Assembly: GCF_900185015.1 (NCBI RefSeq)
Contig: NZ_FXYD01000003.1
Coordinates: forward strand, 434,001 to 498,000
Origin: Octadecabacter ascidiaceicola
GTDB lineage: Bacteria > Pseudomonadota > Alphaproteobacteria > Rhodobacterales > Rhodobacteraceae
DNA: 64,000 nucleotides
Direction of reading: 5' to 3'
The stretch's first letter is position 1, and the number at the start of each line of letters is the position of its first letter. The translations under genes were made by a program, and so were the position numbers. Of the stretch, positions 18,563 to 27,132 are shown piece after piece. The notes beneath the pieces are model-generated. The model saw only the letters and a program-made list of their open reading frames with translations. It ran no database searches and was not told the DNA's origin.

Positions 18563-19083
18563 ACGAACTCCCGATTTTCAGCTGCGATCTTTGAGGCCTC
18601 GTTCATGGACCAGCCGATCAGCATCATCAGCCCTGCAACCAAGATGAACCCTATATCACTCGATGAAATTTCCGCTGAAATCGATCGTTCCCCTGCTGGG
18701 TTCGACATCGACATCAGGCCCGTCTGGATCGGCGTTAGGACAACCCCGAGAACCGCTGCGACCAACAGGTTAAACCCAATCGCCTTGATTAAAGGCGCGG
18801 CCTTTGGGTCTAGTGGATCGCCTGAACGATAAAGCCCGAAGAGGCGCCTCATGGCGTTCAGCGCGAACATCGAAAAAACGAACGGAATGAGGCCGACAAA
18901 GAGCCCCAACCAAACGCTTACCGGCCACGCACCGTCTGAAAGGTCAGCATAACCGTTCACATTCACAGGCAGCGCAGTATTGGACCCTATACCGACAATT
19001 AGGAGGAGCGGGAGCATCACCAAAGACGCAACAGTTACACTGTGAAATATCCGCGCGATGCGAGGGAGACGTGTTTCCAACAT
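18559..19083 (-). CDS. DUF2975 membrane protein
   Basis: 174 residues with four hydrophobic segments (VASLVMLPLLLIVGIG; WLGLFVGLIPFVFSMFAL; FNLLVAAVLGVVLTPI; IGFILVAGLMMLIGWSM). The loop LFGLYRSGDPLDPKAAPLIK between the second and third helices is the conserved DUF2975 signature. Function is not known. Gene order and the four-base overlap with the XRE regulator are the usual arrangement for this family, suggesting a membrane protein and cognate regulator pair. Upstream of its start is an AT-rich stretch (19100-19140) suited to a divergent promoter region shared with the lipoprotein gene. Confidence 0.82.
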   Translation of the reverse strand: MLETRLPRIARIFHSVTVASLVMLPLLLIVGIGSNTALPVNVNGYADLSDGAWPVSVWLGLFVGLIPFVFSMFALNAMRRLFGLYRSGDPLDPKAAPLIKAIGFNLLVAAVLGVVLTPIQTGLMSMSNPAGERSISAEISSSDIGFILVAGLMMLIGWSMNEASKIAAENREFV

Positions 19084-19156
19084 TTCAAGATCCTTCTTGC
19101 TGTTTTGTATTTTTTATTGTTTTACATTGAATAATATATGTCAATGGAGAATCATC

Positions 19157-19720
19157 GTGCTTAACCCTTCTCGAACCGTCGCTCTGCTTTTTAGTGCCAC
19201 AGCCGCTCTCGCACTTTCAGCCTGCTCCAACCTTGTCCCCTCCACATTGGCGCGGTTGAGCGTCCTCGACCCCCTTACGGCCGACCCTGCCGGTTTTGCG
19301 ATCGGTGTTGAAACCACGCAAGGCGTCGACCTGAGAGAGAACACTGTGTTGCTTGTATTTACAGCGACCAAAGGCTCTAGCGGGCAGATACGGCGTGAGG
19401 CCTTTACACTTGCCGAAAATCGAACCGACAACATGCGAACCGTTTACACCATTTCGCCGGAGGGTGTGATCGAAATGCGCGCTTTGCAACGCGAGCTTTC
19501 AACATGGGACGATGGATCAGATGTCAGTAATTCGCTGGCCTTAGAGGTAACTGCAGACGGATGCCGCGTGGAAAGCACCACTCCACCGGACGACCCACGG
19601 GTGTCGATTTTCATGCAGCTCGCCGCGGATTCACCGATGCTACCATTATTGCGCAACGCCCCACTTAGCGAGATGTTCGATGTAAAGGATCTGGCAGAAT
19701 TGCCGCAATGCAGCGGGTAA
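19157..19720 (+). CDS. Predicted lipoprotein, function unknown
   Basis: 187 residues from GTG 19157, chosen because GGAG lies seven bases upstream and the start places a signal peptide at the N-terminus. The signal ends in a lipobox ALSA-C, predicting an acylated Cys near residue 22. The mature part looks like a single beta-rich domain (GFAIGVETTQGVDLRENTVL, then MRTVYTISPEGVIEMRALQR) and has two further cysteines. I do not recognise the family. It lies upstream of rsfS but 145 bp away; likely a separate unit. Confidence 0.72.
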   Translation: MLNPSRTVALLFSATAALALSACSNLVPSTLARLSVLDPLTADPAGFAIGVETTQGVDLRENTVLLVFTATKGSSGQIRREAFTLAENRTDNMRTVYTISPEGVIEMRALQRELSTWDDGSDVSNSLALEVTADGCRVESTTPPDDPRVSIFMQLAADSPMLPLLRNAPLSEMFDVKDLAELPQCSG

Positions 19721-19865
19721 CCTTTCTGCGCGTTGAAAAGCGGCTTGGTGGTTGTTACGTTGAGGTATGCCCCTGCGGGGTATTGACTGTGCACCCATTG
19801 ACGGGCACTGCGCAGTTTCACACTTCCTAGGTAGGATCACCTGCCGCCGACGAGTTCAAAAAAGA

Positions 19866-20225
19866 ATGACCATGCAAACGCCTACTTCAGACAGCACCTT
19901 GGCAGCAGTCCTGAAATCACTTGATGAAGATAAAGCCGAAGACGTGGTTCAGATTGATCTGCGCGGCAAGTCTGAGATGGGCGACCATATGGTCATCGCT
20001 TCGGGTCGCTCCTCGCGTCAGGTTGCATCAATTGCCGAAAAGCTGACCGAACGTTTGAAACAGAGCTTCGGCATCTTGTCCAAGGTCGAAGGCCGTGCCG
20101 CAGGCGATTGGGTTCTGATCGATACGGGTGATGTGATCGTTCATGTTTTCCGCCCTGAAGTGCGCGAGTTCTACCAGCTTGAAAAGATGTGGCAGACCCC
20201 CGGCGAGACCGTCGAGGCGCAATAA
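19866..20225 (+). CDS. rsfS: Ribosome silencing factor RsfS
   Basis: 119 residues from ATG 19866. Binds ribosomal protein uL14 and blocks joining of ribosomal subunits when nutrients are scarce. The RsfS core is seen in AEDVVQIDLRGKSEMGDHMV (DHMVIASGRS follows), GRAAGDWVLIDTGDVIVHVF and the C-terminal REFYQLEKMW. An upstream in-frame start would add a basic leader with no family counterpart. Its TAA overlaps the rlmH ATG by one base, the classic rsfS-rlmH coupling. Confidence 0.95.
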   Translation: MTMQTPTSDSTLAAVLKSLDEDKAEDVVQIDLRGKSEMGDHMVIASGRSSRQVASIAEKLTERLKQSFGILSKVEGRAAGDWVLIDTGDVIVHVFRPEVREFYQLEKMWQTPGETVEAQ

Positions 20226-20695
20226 TGCGTGTCACGATGTGCGTTGTTGGCCGTCTACGGGCTGGACCAGAACGCACATTGATTGACGACTACCTTCAAA
20301 GATTCGACCGAACTGGGCGTTCACTTGGCCTTGGGCCGATTGATGTGCGCGAGGTCGAGGACCGCAAGGGCGGTGGCATGACTGCGGAAGCTGTGTTGCT
20401 TGAAAAGGCGTTGCCTGCTGGCGCAGCTATTATAGCGCTAGATGAGCGCGGGAAGGTTAAGTCCTCGCCCGAATTCGCAAATGATCTGGCGCGGTTTCGC
20501 GACGATGGGCGAAGTGATCTCGCGTTCATCATTGGTGGTGCTGACGGGATCGACCCTAGCCTGCGTGCGAAATGCGATGCCTCGCTGAGCTTTGGAAAAA
20601 TGGTTTGGCCGCATATGTTGGTGCGTGTGATGCTGGCCGAACAGCTCTATCGTGCTGCGTCAATTCTTGCTGGCGCACCGTATCATCGCGTTTAG
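20225..20695 (+). CDS. rlmH: 23S rRNA (pseudouridine-1915-N3)-methyltransferase
   Basis: 156 residues, standard size. A SPOUT-class methyltransferase that modifies pseudouridine 1915 in helix 69 of 23S rRNA. The SAM-binding trefoil-knot region is visible in ALDERGKVKSSPEFANDLAR, FIIGGADGIDPSL and the C-terminal RVMLAEQLYRAASILAGAPY-HR. Overlaps rsfS by one base (TAATG). Followed after 58 bases by gpmI. Confidence 0.96.
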   Translation: MRVTMCVVGRLRAGPERTLIDDYLQRFDRTGRSLGLGPIDVREVEDRKGGGMTAEAVLLEKALPAGAAIIALDERGKVKSSPEFANDLARFRDDGRSDLAFIIGGADGIDPSLRAKCDASLSFGKMVWPHMLVRVMLAEQLYRAASILAGAPYHRV

Positions 20696-20753
20696 GCGGT
20701 TTGCCCTGCCGCGCAGGTTCGCTAGAAGGTGGTGAGCCTTGGAGGGATTGAGA

Positions 20754-22286
20754 ATGAGCGCACCGAAACCTGTTGTACTTTGCATTCTGGATGGTTGGGG
20801 TAATAGCGCCGCGACGGTTGGGAATGCACCTGCGCTGGCTGACACTCCAAACTATGATCGCATTATGTCAGGACCCACTGCGGAACTGATTACGCACGGG
20901 CCCGATGTTGGGCTTCCGCGCGGGCAAATGGGGAATTCCGAAGTTGGGCATACGAACATTGGCGCGGGCCGTGTTGTTGCGATGGACCTTGGGGCGATTG
21001 ACCTCGCGATTGAGGATCAAACATTTGCGCAGGAACCTGCCCTGAAGGATTTTGTTACAACGGTAAAAGCAGCAGGTGGTCGGGCGCACATCGCAGGATT
21101 GATCTCGGATGGCGGCGTTCATTCCCATATCAACCACATGATCGCCGCGGCGCAGGCACTTTGTGATGCAGGCCTTGAGGTTGTGATCCATGCGATCACT
21201 GACGGGCGCGATGTAGCTCCGAAGTCCGCGCTTATCTATCTGAAAGAGCTGCGTGAACACCTTCCCGATCGCGCGTGGATCGGCAGTGTGATCGGGCGAT
21301 ATTATGCAATGGATCGCGATAACAGGTGGGAGCGCGTGCAAGACGCATTTTATGCGATGATGTATGGGGATGCGGGTGACCTTCGATTTGATACAGCCGA
21401 ATCCGCGATTGAAGCCGCTTATGCCGATGATCTTACGGATGAGTTCATCAAACCGTCAGTGATTGGTGCGAACAGTGCGATCTATGATGACGACGGCTTG
21501 TTTTTCCTCAATTTCCGCGCGGATCGCGCTCGTGAAATCCTCAGCGCGTTGGCAGACCCTGACTTTGATGCATTCGACACGCATGGTGCGGATCATGACC
21601 GATCGGACCTCGCGGCGGTGTTGGGCATGGTTGATTATTCGGATCATCACACCACATTCATGACCACGGTTTTCCCGAAAAAGAAAATCAAAAATACGCT
21701 TGGCGCTTGGGTTGCGGCGAAAGGGCTGCGCCAGTTCCGTGTCGCTGAAACAGAAAAATACCCGCATGTGACGTTCTTTCTAAACGGCGGTATCGAGATG
21801 CCTGAGACAGGCGAAGACCGTTACATGGCCCCGTCCCCAAAGGTCGCGACCTATGACTTGCAACCGGAAATGTCGGCCGCTGAAGTGACGGATGCTTTTG
21901 TCGGTGCGATCAAGGATGGGTATGATCTGATCGTTTGCAACTACGCCAACCCTGACATGGTCGGGCATACCGGTGACATCAATGCCGCGGTGAAGGCGTG
22001 TGAAGCGGTTGATGCAGGTTTAGGCCGTGTTTTGGCCGCGTTAGAGACTGTAGGTGGCGCGATGATCGTCACGGCGGATCACGGCAATTGCGAGACGATG
22101 GTAGACCCTGAAACCGGTGGGCCGCACACGGCGCATACGACAAACCCTGTGCCTGTTGCGCTTGTTGGTGGACCTGAGGGTGCTGAATTGAACAATGGCC
22201 GTTTGGCAGATTTGGCGCCGACCCTATTGGATCTGATGGGGCTAGGTCTGCCGCCTGAAATGACGGGCGTGAGTTTGATTAAGTGA
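20754..22286 (+). CDS. gpmI: 2,3-bisphosphoglycerate-independent phosphoglycerate mutase
   Basis: 510 residues from ATG 20754, preceded by GGAGGG at a good distance. Interconverts 3- and 2-phosphoglycerate in glycolysis and gluconeogenesis using two Mn ions and a phosphoserine. The active Ser is in GQMGNSEVGHTNIGAGR. The phosphotransferase and phosphatase domain motifs (LCILDGWG at the start; NYANPDMVGHTGD; MIVTADHGNCETM) are all present. It sits between rlmH and the envC-like gene as in many Rhodobacterales. Confidence 0.97.
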   Translation: MSAPKPVVLCILDGWGNSAATVGNAPALADTPNYDRIMSGPTAELITHGPDVGLPRGQMGNSEVGHTNIGAGRVVAMDLGAIDLAIEDQTFAQEPALKDFVTTVKAAGGRAHIAGLISDGGVHSHINHMIAAAQALCDAGLEVVIHAITDGRDVAPKSALIYLKELREHLPDRAWIGSVIGRYYAMDRDNRWERVQDAFYAMMYGDAGDLRFDTAESAIEAAYADDLTDEFIKPSVIGANSAIYDDDGLFFLNFRADRAREILSALADPDFDAFDTHGADHDRSDLAAVLGMVDYSDHHTTFMTTVFPKKKIKNTLGAWVAAKGLRQFRVAETEKYPHVTFFLNGGIEMPETGEDRYMAPSPKVATYDLQPEMSAAEVTDAFVGAIKDGYDLIVCNYANPDMVGHTGDINAAVKACEAVDAGLGRVLAALETVGGAMIVTADHGNCETMVDPETGGPHTAHTTNPVPVALVGGPEGAELNNGRLADLAPTLLDLMGLGLPPEMTGVSLIK

Positions 22287-23386
22287 AAGCTCTCGCGTTC
22301 ATAATTGCACTGGTTGCAGCCCCCGCTTTGGCACAGACGCCAAGTGAGGCAGCTCTCGCGGCATCTGAACGTTTGCAAGAGGCGCGTGGTATTTTGGAAG
22401 CGGCAGACGGGCGGTCTGATCGTGTTGCCGCATTGACCGAAACTGTGCGGGCCTATGAAGACGGGTTGGCGGCATTGCGTGACGGACTGCGCCGCGCGGC
22501 GATCCGACAGCGCACGCTAGAGACTGATCTTGCGGCGCGATCCGATGAGGTCGCGCGCCTGTTGGCTGTTTTGCAAACGATGGGCCGCGCACCCGCCCCG
22601 ATCCTATTTCTGCACCCAAGTGGGCCGACCGGAACGGCGCGATCTGGCATGATGCTGGCCGAAGTGACCCCCGCATTGCAGGACGAAGTGACGGCATTGC
22701 GCAGCAAGTTGGAAGAAGTCGCGGTTCTGCGAAGCCTACAGACGGATGCATTGGCGGTTTTGGAGGACGGGTTGGACGGCGCACAAGAGGCGAGAGCGGC
22801 CCTAAGCGCGGCGATTTCGAACCGCACAGACTTGCCGCAACGGTTTTTGAATGATCCCGTTCAAACCGCGATTTTGCTCGCGAGTGCTGAGACACTGGAT
22901 GCGTTTGCGACGGGTTTGACCGAGACACATGCGAACGCTGGGCCGGATGCCAGCACGGTTAAGGGGGCGATCCCATTGCCGGTCGCGGGTCAAGTCATTC
23001 GCCAGTTCAATGAGGCGGATGCCGCAGGGATCGAACGCCCTGGTATTCTGATTGCAACGCGGCCTAGGGCGTTGGTTGCGACGCCCGTTTCGGCGACCAT
23101 TCGTTATGCGGGTCCATTGCTGGATTATGGAACGGTGGTGATTCTGGAACCTGCTGCCGACACGCTTTGGGTTATTGCGGGACTCGCTGAGGCATTTGGC
23201 GAAGTGGGGCAGATTGTCCCAGACGGCACCCCAATCGGTCTAATGGGAGGCGTTATCACGAATGCTCAAGCGATTTTGAACGAAAGCGCGCAGGGTTCCG
23301 CCGGTGAACGTACTGAAACGCTTTATCTTGAGGTCAGAGACGGGCAAAGTGCCGTAAATCCCGCAGAGTGGTTTGCGTTGCAGTAA
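22283..23386 (+). CDS. EnvC-like murein hydrolase activator with degenerate M23 (LytM) domain
   Basis: 367 residues from a GTG that overlaps the gpmI stop by four bases. It has a signal peptide (ALAFIIALVAAPALA), then about 150 residues of coiled coil (SEAALAASERLQEARGILEA and the following heptads), then a C-terminal M23-like domain. In the M23 domain both zinc-ligand blocks are replaced: ERPGILIATRPRALV instead of HxGxD, and ILEPAADTLWVI instead of HxH. That matches EnvC, which activates cell-division amidases without being an enzyme. The end YLEVRDGQSAVNPAEWF is also EnvC-like. It is likely periplasmic and works in septal peptidoglycan splitting. It precedes ctpA. Confidence 0.88.
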   Translation: MKALAFIIALVAAPALAQTPSEAALAASERLQEARGILEAADGRSDRVAALTETVRAYEDGLAALRDGLRRAAIRQRTLETDLAARSDEVARLLAVLQTMGRAPAPILFLHPSGPTGTARSGMMLAEVTPALQDEVTALRSKLEEVAVLRSLQTDALAVLEDGLDGAQEARAALSAAISNRTDLPQRFLNDPVQTAILLASAETLDAFATGLTETHANAGPDASTVKGAIPLPVAGQVIRQFNEADAAGIERPGILIATRPRALVATPVSATIRYAGPLLDYGTVVILEPAADTLWVIAGLAEAFGEVGQIVPDGTPIGLMGGVITNAQAILNESAQGSAGERTETLYLEVRDGQSAVNPAEWFALQ

Positions 23387-23426
23387 ACTTATGCCATGTC
23401 GGGCAAGAATGATTGGAATTGAGTAG

Positions 23427-24764
23427 ATGAAAAAATTTGCAATGGCCGCTACGGGCGGGATCTTATTGGGCGCAGTCGCCACAACGCAGATCGCAGGCCC
23501 GCTTATCGCGCAGGAAGCGACCAACAACGCGTCCGTCTATGAGCAGCTCGACCTGTTTGGAGACATCTTTGAACGCATCCGTGCGCAATATGTCGAAGAC
23601 GTGGACGATGCGGCGCTGATCGAGGCAGCGATTGACGGTATGCTGACGTCGCTTGATCCGCATTCCAGCTACCTGTCCCCAGAGGACGCCGCCGACATGC
23701 GCGAAGCGACGCGTGGCGAGTTCGGCGGACTTGGCATCGAGGTGACCCAAGAAGAAGGGTTCGTAAAGGTTGTTTCCCCGATTGATGGCACACCTGCGGC
23801 TGGGGCCGGAATCGAAGCTGGTGATTTCATTACCGGCGTTGATGGCGAAAACCTGTTTGGTCTGACGTTGGACGAAGCGGTCGAACTGATGCGCGGCCCT
23901 GTTGGATCCGAGATTATCATTACCGTGGCGCGTGAAGGCGTGGATCAGCCGTTTGACGTGTCCATTATCCGCGACACCATCAAACTGACAGCCGTTCGCA
24001 GCCGCGTTGAAGGTGAAACTGTTGTGCTTCGCGTCGTGACGTTTAGCGACCAGACGTACCCGAGCCTTGAAGAGCAATTGGCCGAACAAGTGTCTGAGGC
24101 TGGTGGCATTGAGAACGTCAATGGTTTCGTCATTGATCTGCGCAACAACCCAGGTGGTTTGTTGAACCAAGCGATTGCGGTGTCCGATGCGTTCTTGGAT
24201 GCGGGTGAAATCACATCTACACGTGGGCGCAACCCGAACGATGGCCAACGCTGGAATGCCCGTGAAGGTGACTTGGCAGAAGGTCTGCCGATTGTTGTGT
24301 TGATCAACGGGGGCTCTGCGTCTGCATCCGAGATCGTTGCTGGTGCGTTGCAAGACCATCGCCGCGCGATTGTTATCGGGACCAACTCGTTTGGTAAGGG
24401 CTCTGTTCAGACAGTCATGCCACTGCGCGGTGACAGCGCGATGCGCCTGACAACAGCGCGGTACTACACCCCGTCTGGACGTTCGATCCAAGCGCTAGGC
24501 ATTTCACCTGACATCATCGTCGAACAGCCACGCCGTGACCCTGAAGCGGAGGTCGAGGAGGAAGAAGATCGCGGTTTCCGTTCCGAGGCGGACCTGCGTG
24601 GCGCGTTGGATAATGACAGCCTGACCGAAGATGAGATCGAGCTGATCGAAGCGGATCGTCTGCGTGCGGAAGATGCAGCGGCCCTTCGCGAAGAGGATTA
24701 CCAGCTGGCCTACGCCATCGACATTCTGAAAGGTTTGTCTGCGCTTGGGCCAAACGGCGAATAA
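23427..24764 (+). CDS. ctpA: C-terminal processing peptidase (S41 family)
   Basis: 445 residues. A signal-anchor N-terminus (MAATGGILLGAVATTQIAG) targets it to the periplasm. The PDZ domain spans about residues 85-170 (RGEFGGLGIEVTQEEGFVKV onward). The catalytic Ser lies in GGSASASEIVAGAL (about 300) and the Lys in GTNSFGKGSVQT (about 325), the S41 dyad. The C-terminal tail is acidic. It trims C-termini of periplasmic proteins or lipoproteins; by location it may regulate murein hydrolases made by neighbouring genes. It is followed by a strong terminator before rppH. Confidence 0.96.
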   Translation: MKKFAMAATGGILLGAVATTQIAGPLIAQEATNNASVYEQLDLFGDIFERIRAQYVEDVDDAALIEAAIDGMLTSLDPHSSYLSPEDAADMREATRGEFGGLGIEVTQEEGFVKVVSPIDGTPAAGAGIEAGDFITGVDGENLFGLTLDEAVELMRGPVGSEIIITVAREGVDQPFDVSIIRDTIKLTAVRSRVEGETVVLRVVTFSDQTYPSLEEQLAEQVSEAGGIENVNGFVIDLRNNPGGLLNQAIAVSDAFLDAGEITSTRGRNPNDGQRWNAREGDLAEGLPIVVLINGGSASASEIVAGALQDHRRAIVIGTNSFGKGSVQTVMPLRGDSAMRLTTARYYTPSGRSIQALGISPDIIVEQPRRDPEAEVEEEEDRGFRSEADLRGALDNDSLTEDEIELIEADRLRAEDAAALREEDYQLAYAIDILKGLSALGPNGE

Positions 24765-24785
24765 TTTTCCCAGTTGGGAAAGATG

Positions 24786-24815
24786 CGCCGCCGAGGTAAA
24801 ACTCGGCGGCGTTTT
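24786..24815 (+). terminator. Rho-independent terminator of ctpA
   Basis: A perfect 10-bp stem CGCCGCCGAG / CTCGGCGGCG with a GTAAAA loop is followed by TTTT, 20 bases after the ctpA stop. It lies upstream of the rppH start, so rppH has its own promoter or depends on read-through. Confidence 0.88.
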
Positions 24816-24833
24816 CATGTGAAGGATACGACA

Positions 24834-25328
24834 ATGGCCAAGACGATGACCCCTGACGAAATTGTAAAGCTTCCGTACCGTCCGTGCGTGGGACTGATGG
24901 TTGTAAACAAAGACGGCAATGTTTTCGTTGGCCAGCGTTTGGATCGTGATCAGGATGCTTGGCAAATGCCACAAGGGGGCATCGACAAGGGTGAGGGTGT
25001 GACAGAGGCCGCGCTGCGTGAGCTTGACGAGGAAACCGGCATCACCCCCGATTTGGTGACGATTGTCGCGGAAACCGAAGATTGGCTGCCCTACGATCTG
25101 CCCCACCATATTGTGCCAAAAATCTGGAAAGGCCGCTTTCGGGGGCAGGAACAGAAATGGGTGCTGATGCGGTTCAACGGCACCGATGATCAGGTAAACA
25201 TCGTCCAACCACACCAAGAATTTTCCGAATGGATGTGGATTTCTCCCAAGGAACTGCTTGCGAATATCGTCCCATTTAAAAGGGACGTTTACGCGGCGGT
25301 GCTAGACGCTTTTGGAGGTGAAATATGA
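24834..25328 (+). CDS. rppH: RNA pyrophosphohydrolase
   Basis: 164 residues from ATG 24834, preceded by GAAGGA. Removes pyrophosphate from the 5' end of mRNA, opening it to RNase E. The Nudix box is complete: [20 protein letters not shown] followed by TGI, around residues 43-65. The N-terminus [20 protein letters not shown] and the late WISPKEL are as in RppH/IalA proteins. An upstream in-frame start would cross the ctpA terminator and is not credible. Its stop overlaps the next gene start (ATGA). Confidence 0.95.
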   Translation: MAKTMTPDEIVKLPYRPCVGLMVVNKDGNVFVGQRLDRDQDAWQMPQGGIDKGEGVTEAALRELDEETGITPDLVTIVAETEDWLPYDLPHHIVPKIWKGRFRGQEQKWVLMRFNGTDDQVNIVQPHQEFSEWMWISPKELLANIVPFKRDVYAAVLDAFGGEI

Positions 25329-25801
25329 AACGATTTTTGTTGGCGGCCTTGATCGCTGTGACCGCAGGGCAAACGCAGGCATTGTCTTGCATGCCACCGG
25401 ATATCGCCCGCACATTCAATTGGGCGAATGCCGCCGAAGAAAGCTATCTTGTTTTGAATGGCGCGTTTTCATTTGATGCGCCTGCCCGAACCAGAGGCGG
25501 GCAGCTTGACCCTGAAACAGTGTCTATGCGTGCGGGTTTTGAGGGAAGCTACCTTGGCGCGGCTGGATTCGTTCCAGCACCCACACTTGATGTGACGTTG
25601 ACGTTTGTTTGCTTAGGGCCGTGGTGCGGTTCTATGGAAAGCGACGGCGAGGATGTTTTGGTGTTCGCACAGCAAACGCAGGACGGTTACGTTGTCGAAA
25701 TTGATCCGTGTTTCAGCAAGCTTTTTGAACCCAGCCAAGACAACATTGATCGTGTTGAGTCCTGTATACGCGGCGAAAGCTGCGCAGAAATTCCTTTCTA
25801 G
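25325..25801 (+). CDS. Secreted cysteine-containing protein of unknown function
   Basis: 158 residues. Signal peptide [19 protein letters not shown] with cleavage before LSC. The mature part has about six cysteines, in the positions [34 protein letters not shown], consistent with disulfides in the periplasm. I do not recognise the fold. It is translationally coupled to rppH by the ATGA overlap, and its 3' end overlaps the convergent transglycosylase gene by four bases. Confidence 0.72.
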   Translation: MKRFLLAALIAVTAGQTQALSCMPPDIARTFNWANAAEESYLVLNGAFSFDAPARTRGGQLDPETVSMRAGFEGSYLGAAGFVPAPTLDVTLTFVCLGPWCGSMESDGEDVLVFAQQTQDGYVVEIDPCFSKLFEPSQDNIDRVESCIRGESCAEIPF

Positions 25802-27036
25802 CGCAGTCGTTCTAACAACCGCACGGAGGCATAGCCATCCGGCGTTAGCCCATTGGCCAACTGATAGTTGCGGATCGCGTTGATCGTGAGCGGCCCGATG
25901 CGACCGTCGATTTTGGTTGTATCAAACCCTGCGGCGGTCAGGCGCTCCTGAAGTTCTCGGCGTTGTGGGCCGGATAATGCGCCATCGCTGCGAGGCCATG
26001 ACGCCTGAATTGCGGGGCCGCCCGCGATGCGGTCAGACAAATGACCGACCCCGATCACATAGGCATCGGCTGTGTTGTAGCGTTCCAGAACTTCGAAATT
26101 CGGGAAGATCATAAAGGCCGCGCCCTCTGCGCCACCGGGGAGGAGGATGGACGCGCGTGCGTGATCAGGCACCGCGCGACCGTTTAGGTCGACAACACCC
26201 AAGGCCGCCCACGCGCTTGGCAGTTGCTCGTTTTCACGGCGGGCGGTTGCGTATTCAAATCCGTCGGGAAGCTGCACTTCGACACCCCAAGGCTGGCCAA
26301 GGGTCCAGCCGAAACTACGCAAGTAATTGGCCGTCGACGCCAGCGCATCTGTCGGATCATCCGACCAGATATCGCGCCGACCATCGCCATTTCCATCAAC
26401 AGCATAATCAAGAAAGCTGGTCGGGATGAACTGTGTATGTCCCATCGCGCCCGCCCATGAACCTGTCATGTTTCGTGGCGCGGTGTCACCAGCTTCGAGA
26501 ATTTGCAGCGCCGCCACAAGCTGTTCTTCAAAGAACTCACCGCGCCTTGCCTCATAGGCGAGGGTTGCCATCGCTTCGATCACATTGGTGCTGCCGCGCA
26601 CGGCGCCATAGGCCGATTCAAGCCCCCAGATCGCGACGACCACTTCTTTATCGACACGGTAGGTCGCCTCGATCTGGTTCAGCAGCCTTGAGTTGTTTTC
26701 CAATGCGCGGCGTCCGTTGCGGATACGGGCGTCGGAAACGGCGGTATCAAGGTATTCCCAGAGCGCTTTGCTGAACTCGGATTGGTTGCGGTCGCGCTCA
26801 ACAACGGTCGTGTTGTACTCGATGTTTGCGAAAGCCGTATCGAAGGTGGCGGCAGAAATACCTTGCCTTAAGGCGCGGCTGCGGAAGCCGGAGATCCAGC
26901 GGTTGAAACGCAAACTGGCCGTTTGCACCTGGATAAACGGGGATACGTTCTTGGGTGCCTCCTGTGGGACCGGTCCAGCCATTAAAGGGCCAGCACCAAG
27001 CACCCCAACCAATACCAAACCGCGCAAAAACATCAT
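25798..27036 (-). CDS. Lytic murein transglycosylase (MltB/GH103 type) with peptidoglycan-binding domain
   Basis: 412 residues from ATG 27036, chosen for an AGGTGG site seven bases upstream and for the signal peptide it exposes (MFLRGLVLVGVLGAGPLMAG). Cleaves the glycan strands of murein giving 1,6-anhydro ends. The catalytic Glu is in AIWGLESAYGAVRGSTNVIE; the family motif SWAGAMGHTQFIPTSFLDYA and the Ca-site-like DGNGDGRRDIWSDDPTDALA follow. The last 60 residues (RRELQERLTAAGFDTTKIDG onward) form a PG_binding_1 domain. Probably periplasmic or outer-membrane associated; it has no lipobox Cys. Confidence 0.93.
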   Translation of the reverse strand: MMFLRGLVLVGVLGAGPLMAGPVPQEAPKNVSPFIQVQTASLRFNRWISGFRSRALRQGISAATFDTAFANIEYNTTVVERDRNQSEFSKALWEYLDTAVSDARIRNGRRALENNSRLLNQIEATYRVDKEVVVAIWGLESAYGAVRGSTNVIEAMATLAYEARRGEFFEEQLVAALQILEAGDTAPRNMTGSWAGAMGHTQFIPTSFLDYAVDGNGDGRRDIWSDDPTDALASTANYLRSFGWTLGQPWGVEVQLPDGFEYATARRENEQLPSAWAALGVVDLNGRAVPDHARASILLPGGAEGAAFMIFPNFEVLERYNTADAYVIGVGHLSDRIAGGPAIQASWPRSDGALSGPQRRELQERLTAAGFDTTKIDGRIGPLTINAIRNYQLANGLTPDGYASVRLLERLR

Positions 27037-27132
27037 GCCATAACCCACCTGAAAGGACTCGTCCCTGACACGGTAGCGCGAATGTTTCCATTTCGGAACC
27101 AATCCATTGGGCGCTGGCAGTTTTTCGCCCGC

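Noticed and set aside
23463-24491. Minus-strand open frame (342 codons) opposite ctpA
   Set aside because: Shadow of ctpA, with His/Arg/Asn-rich composition typical of antisense frames.
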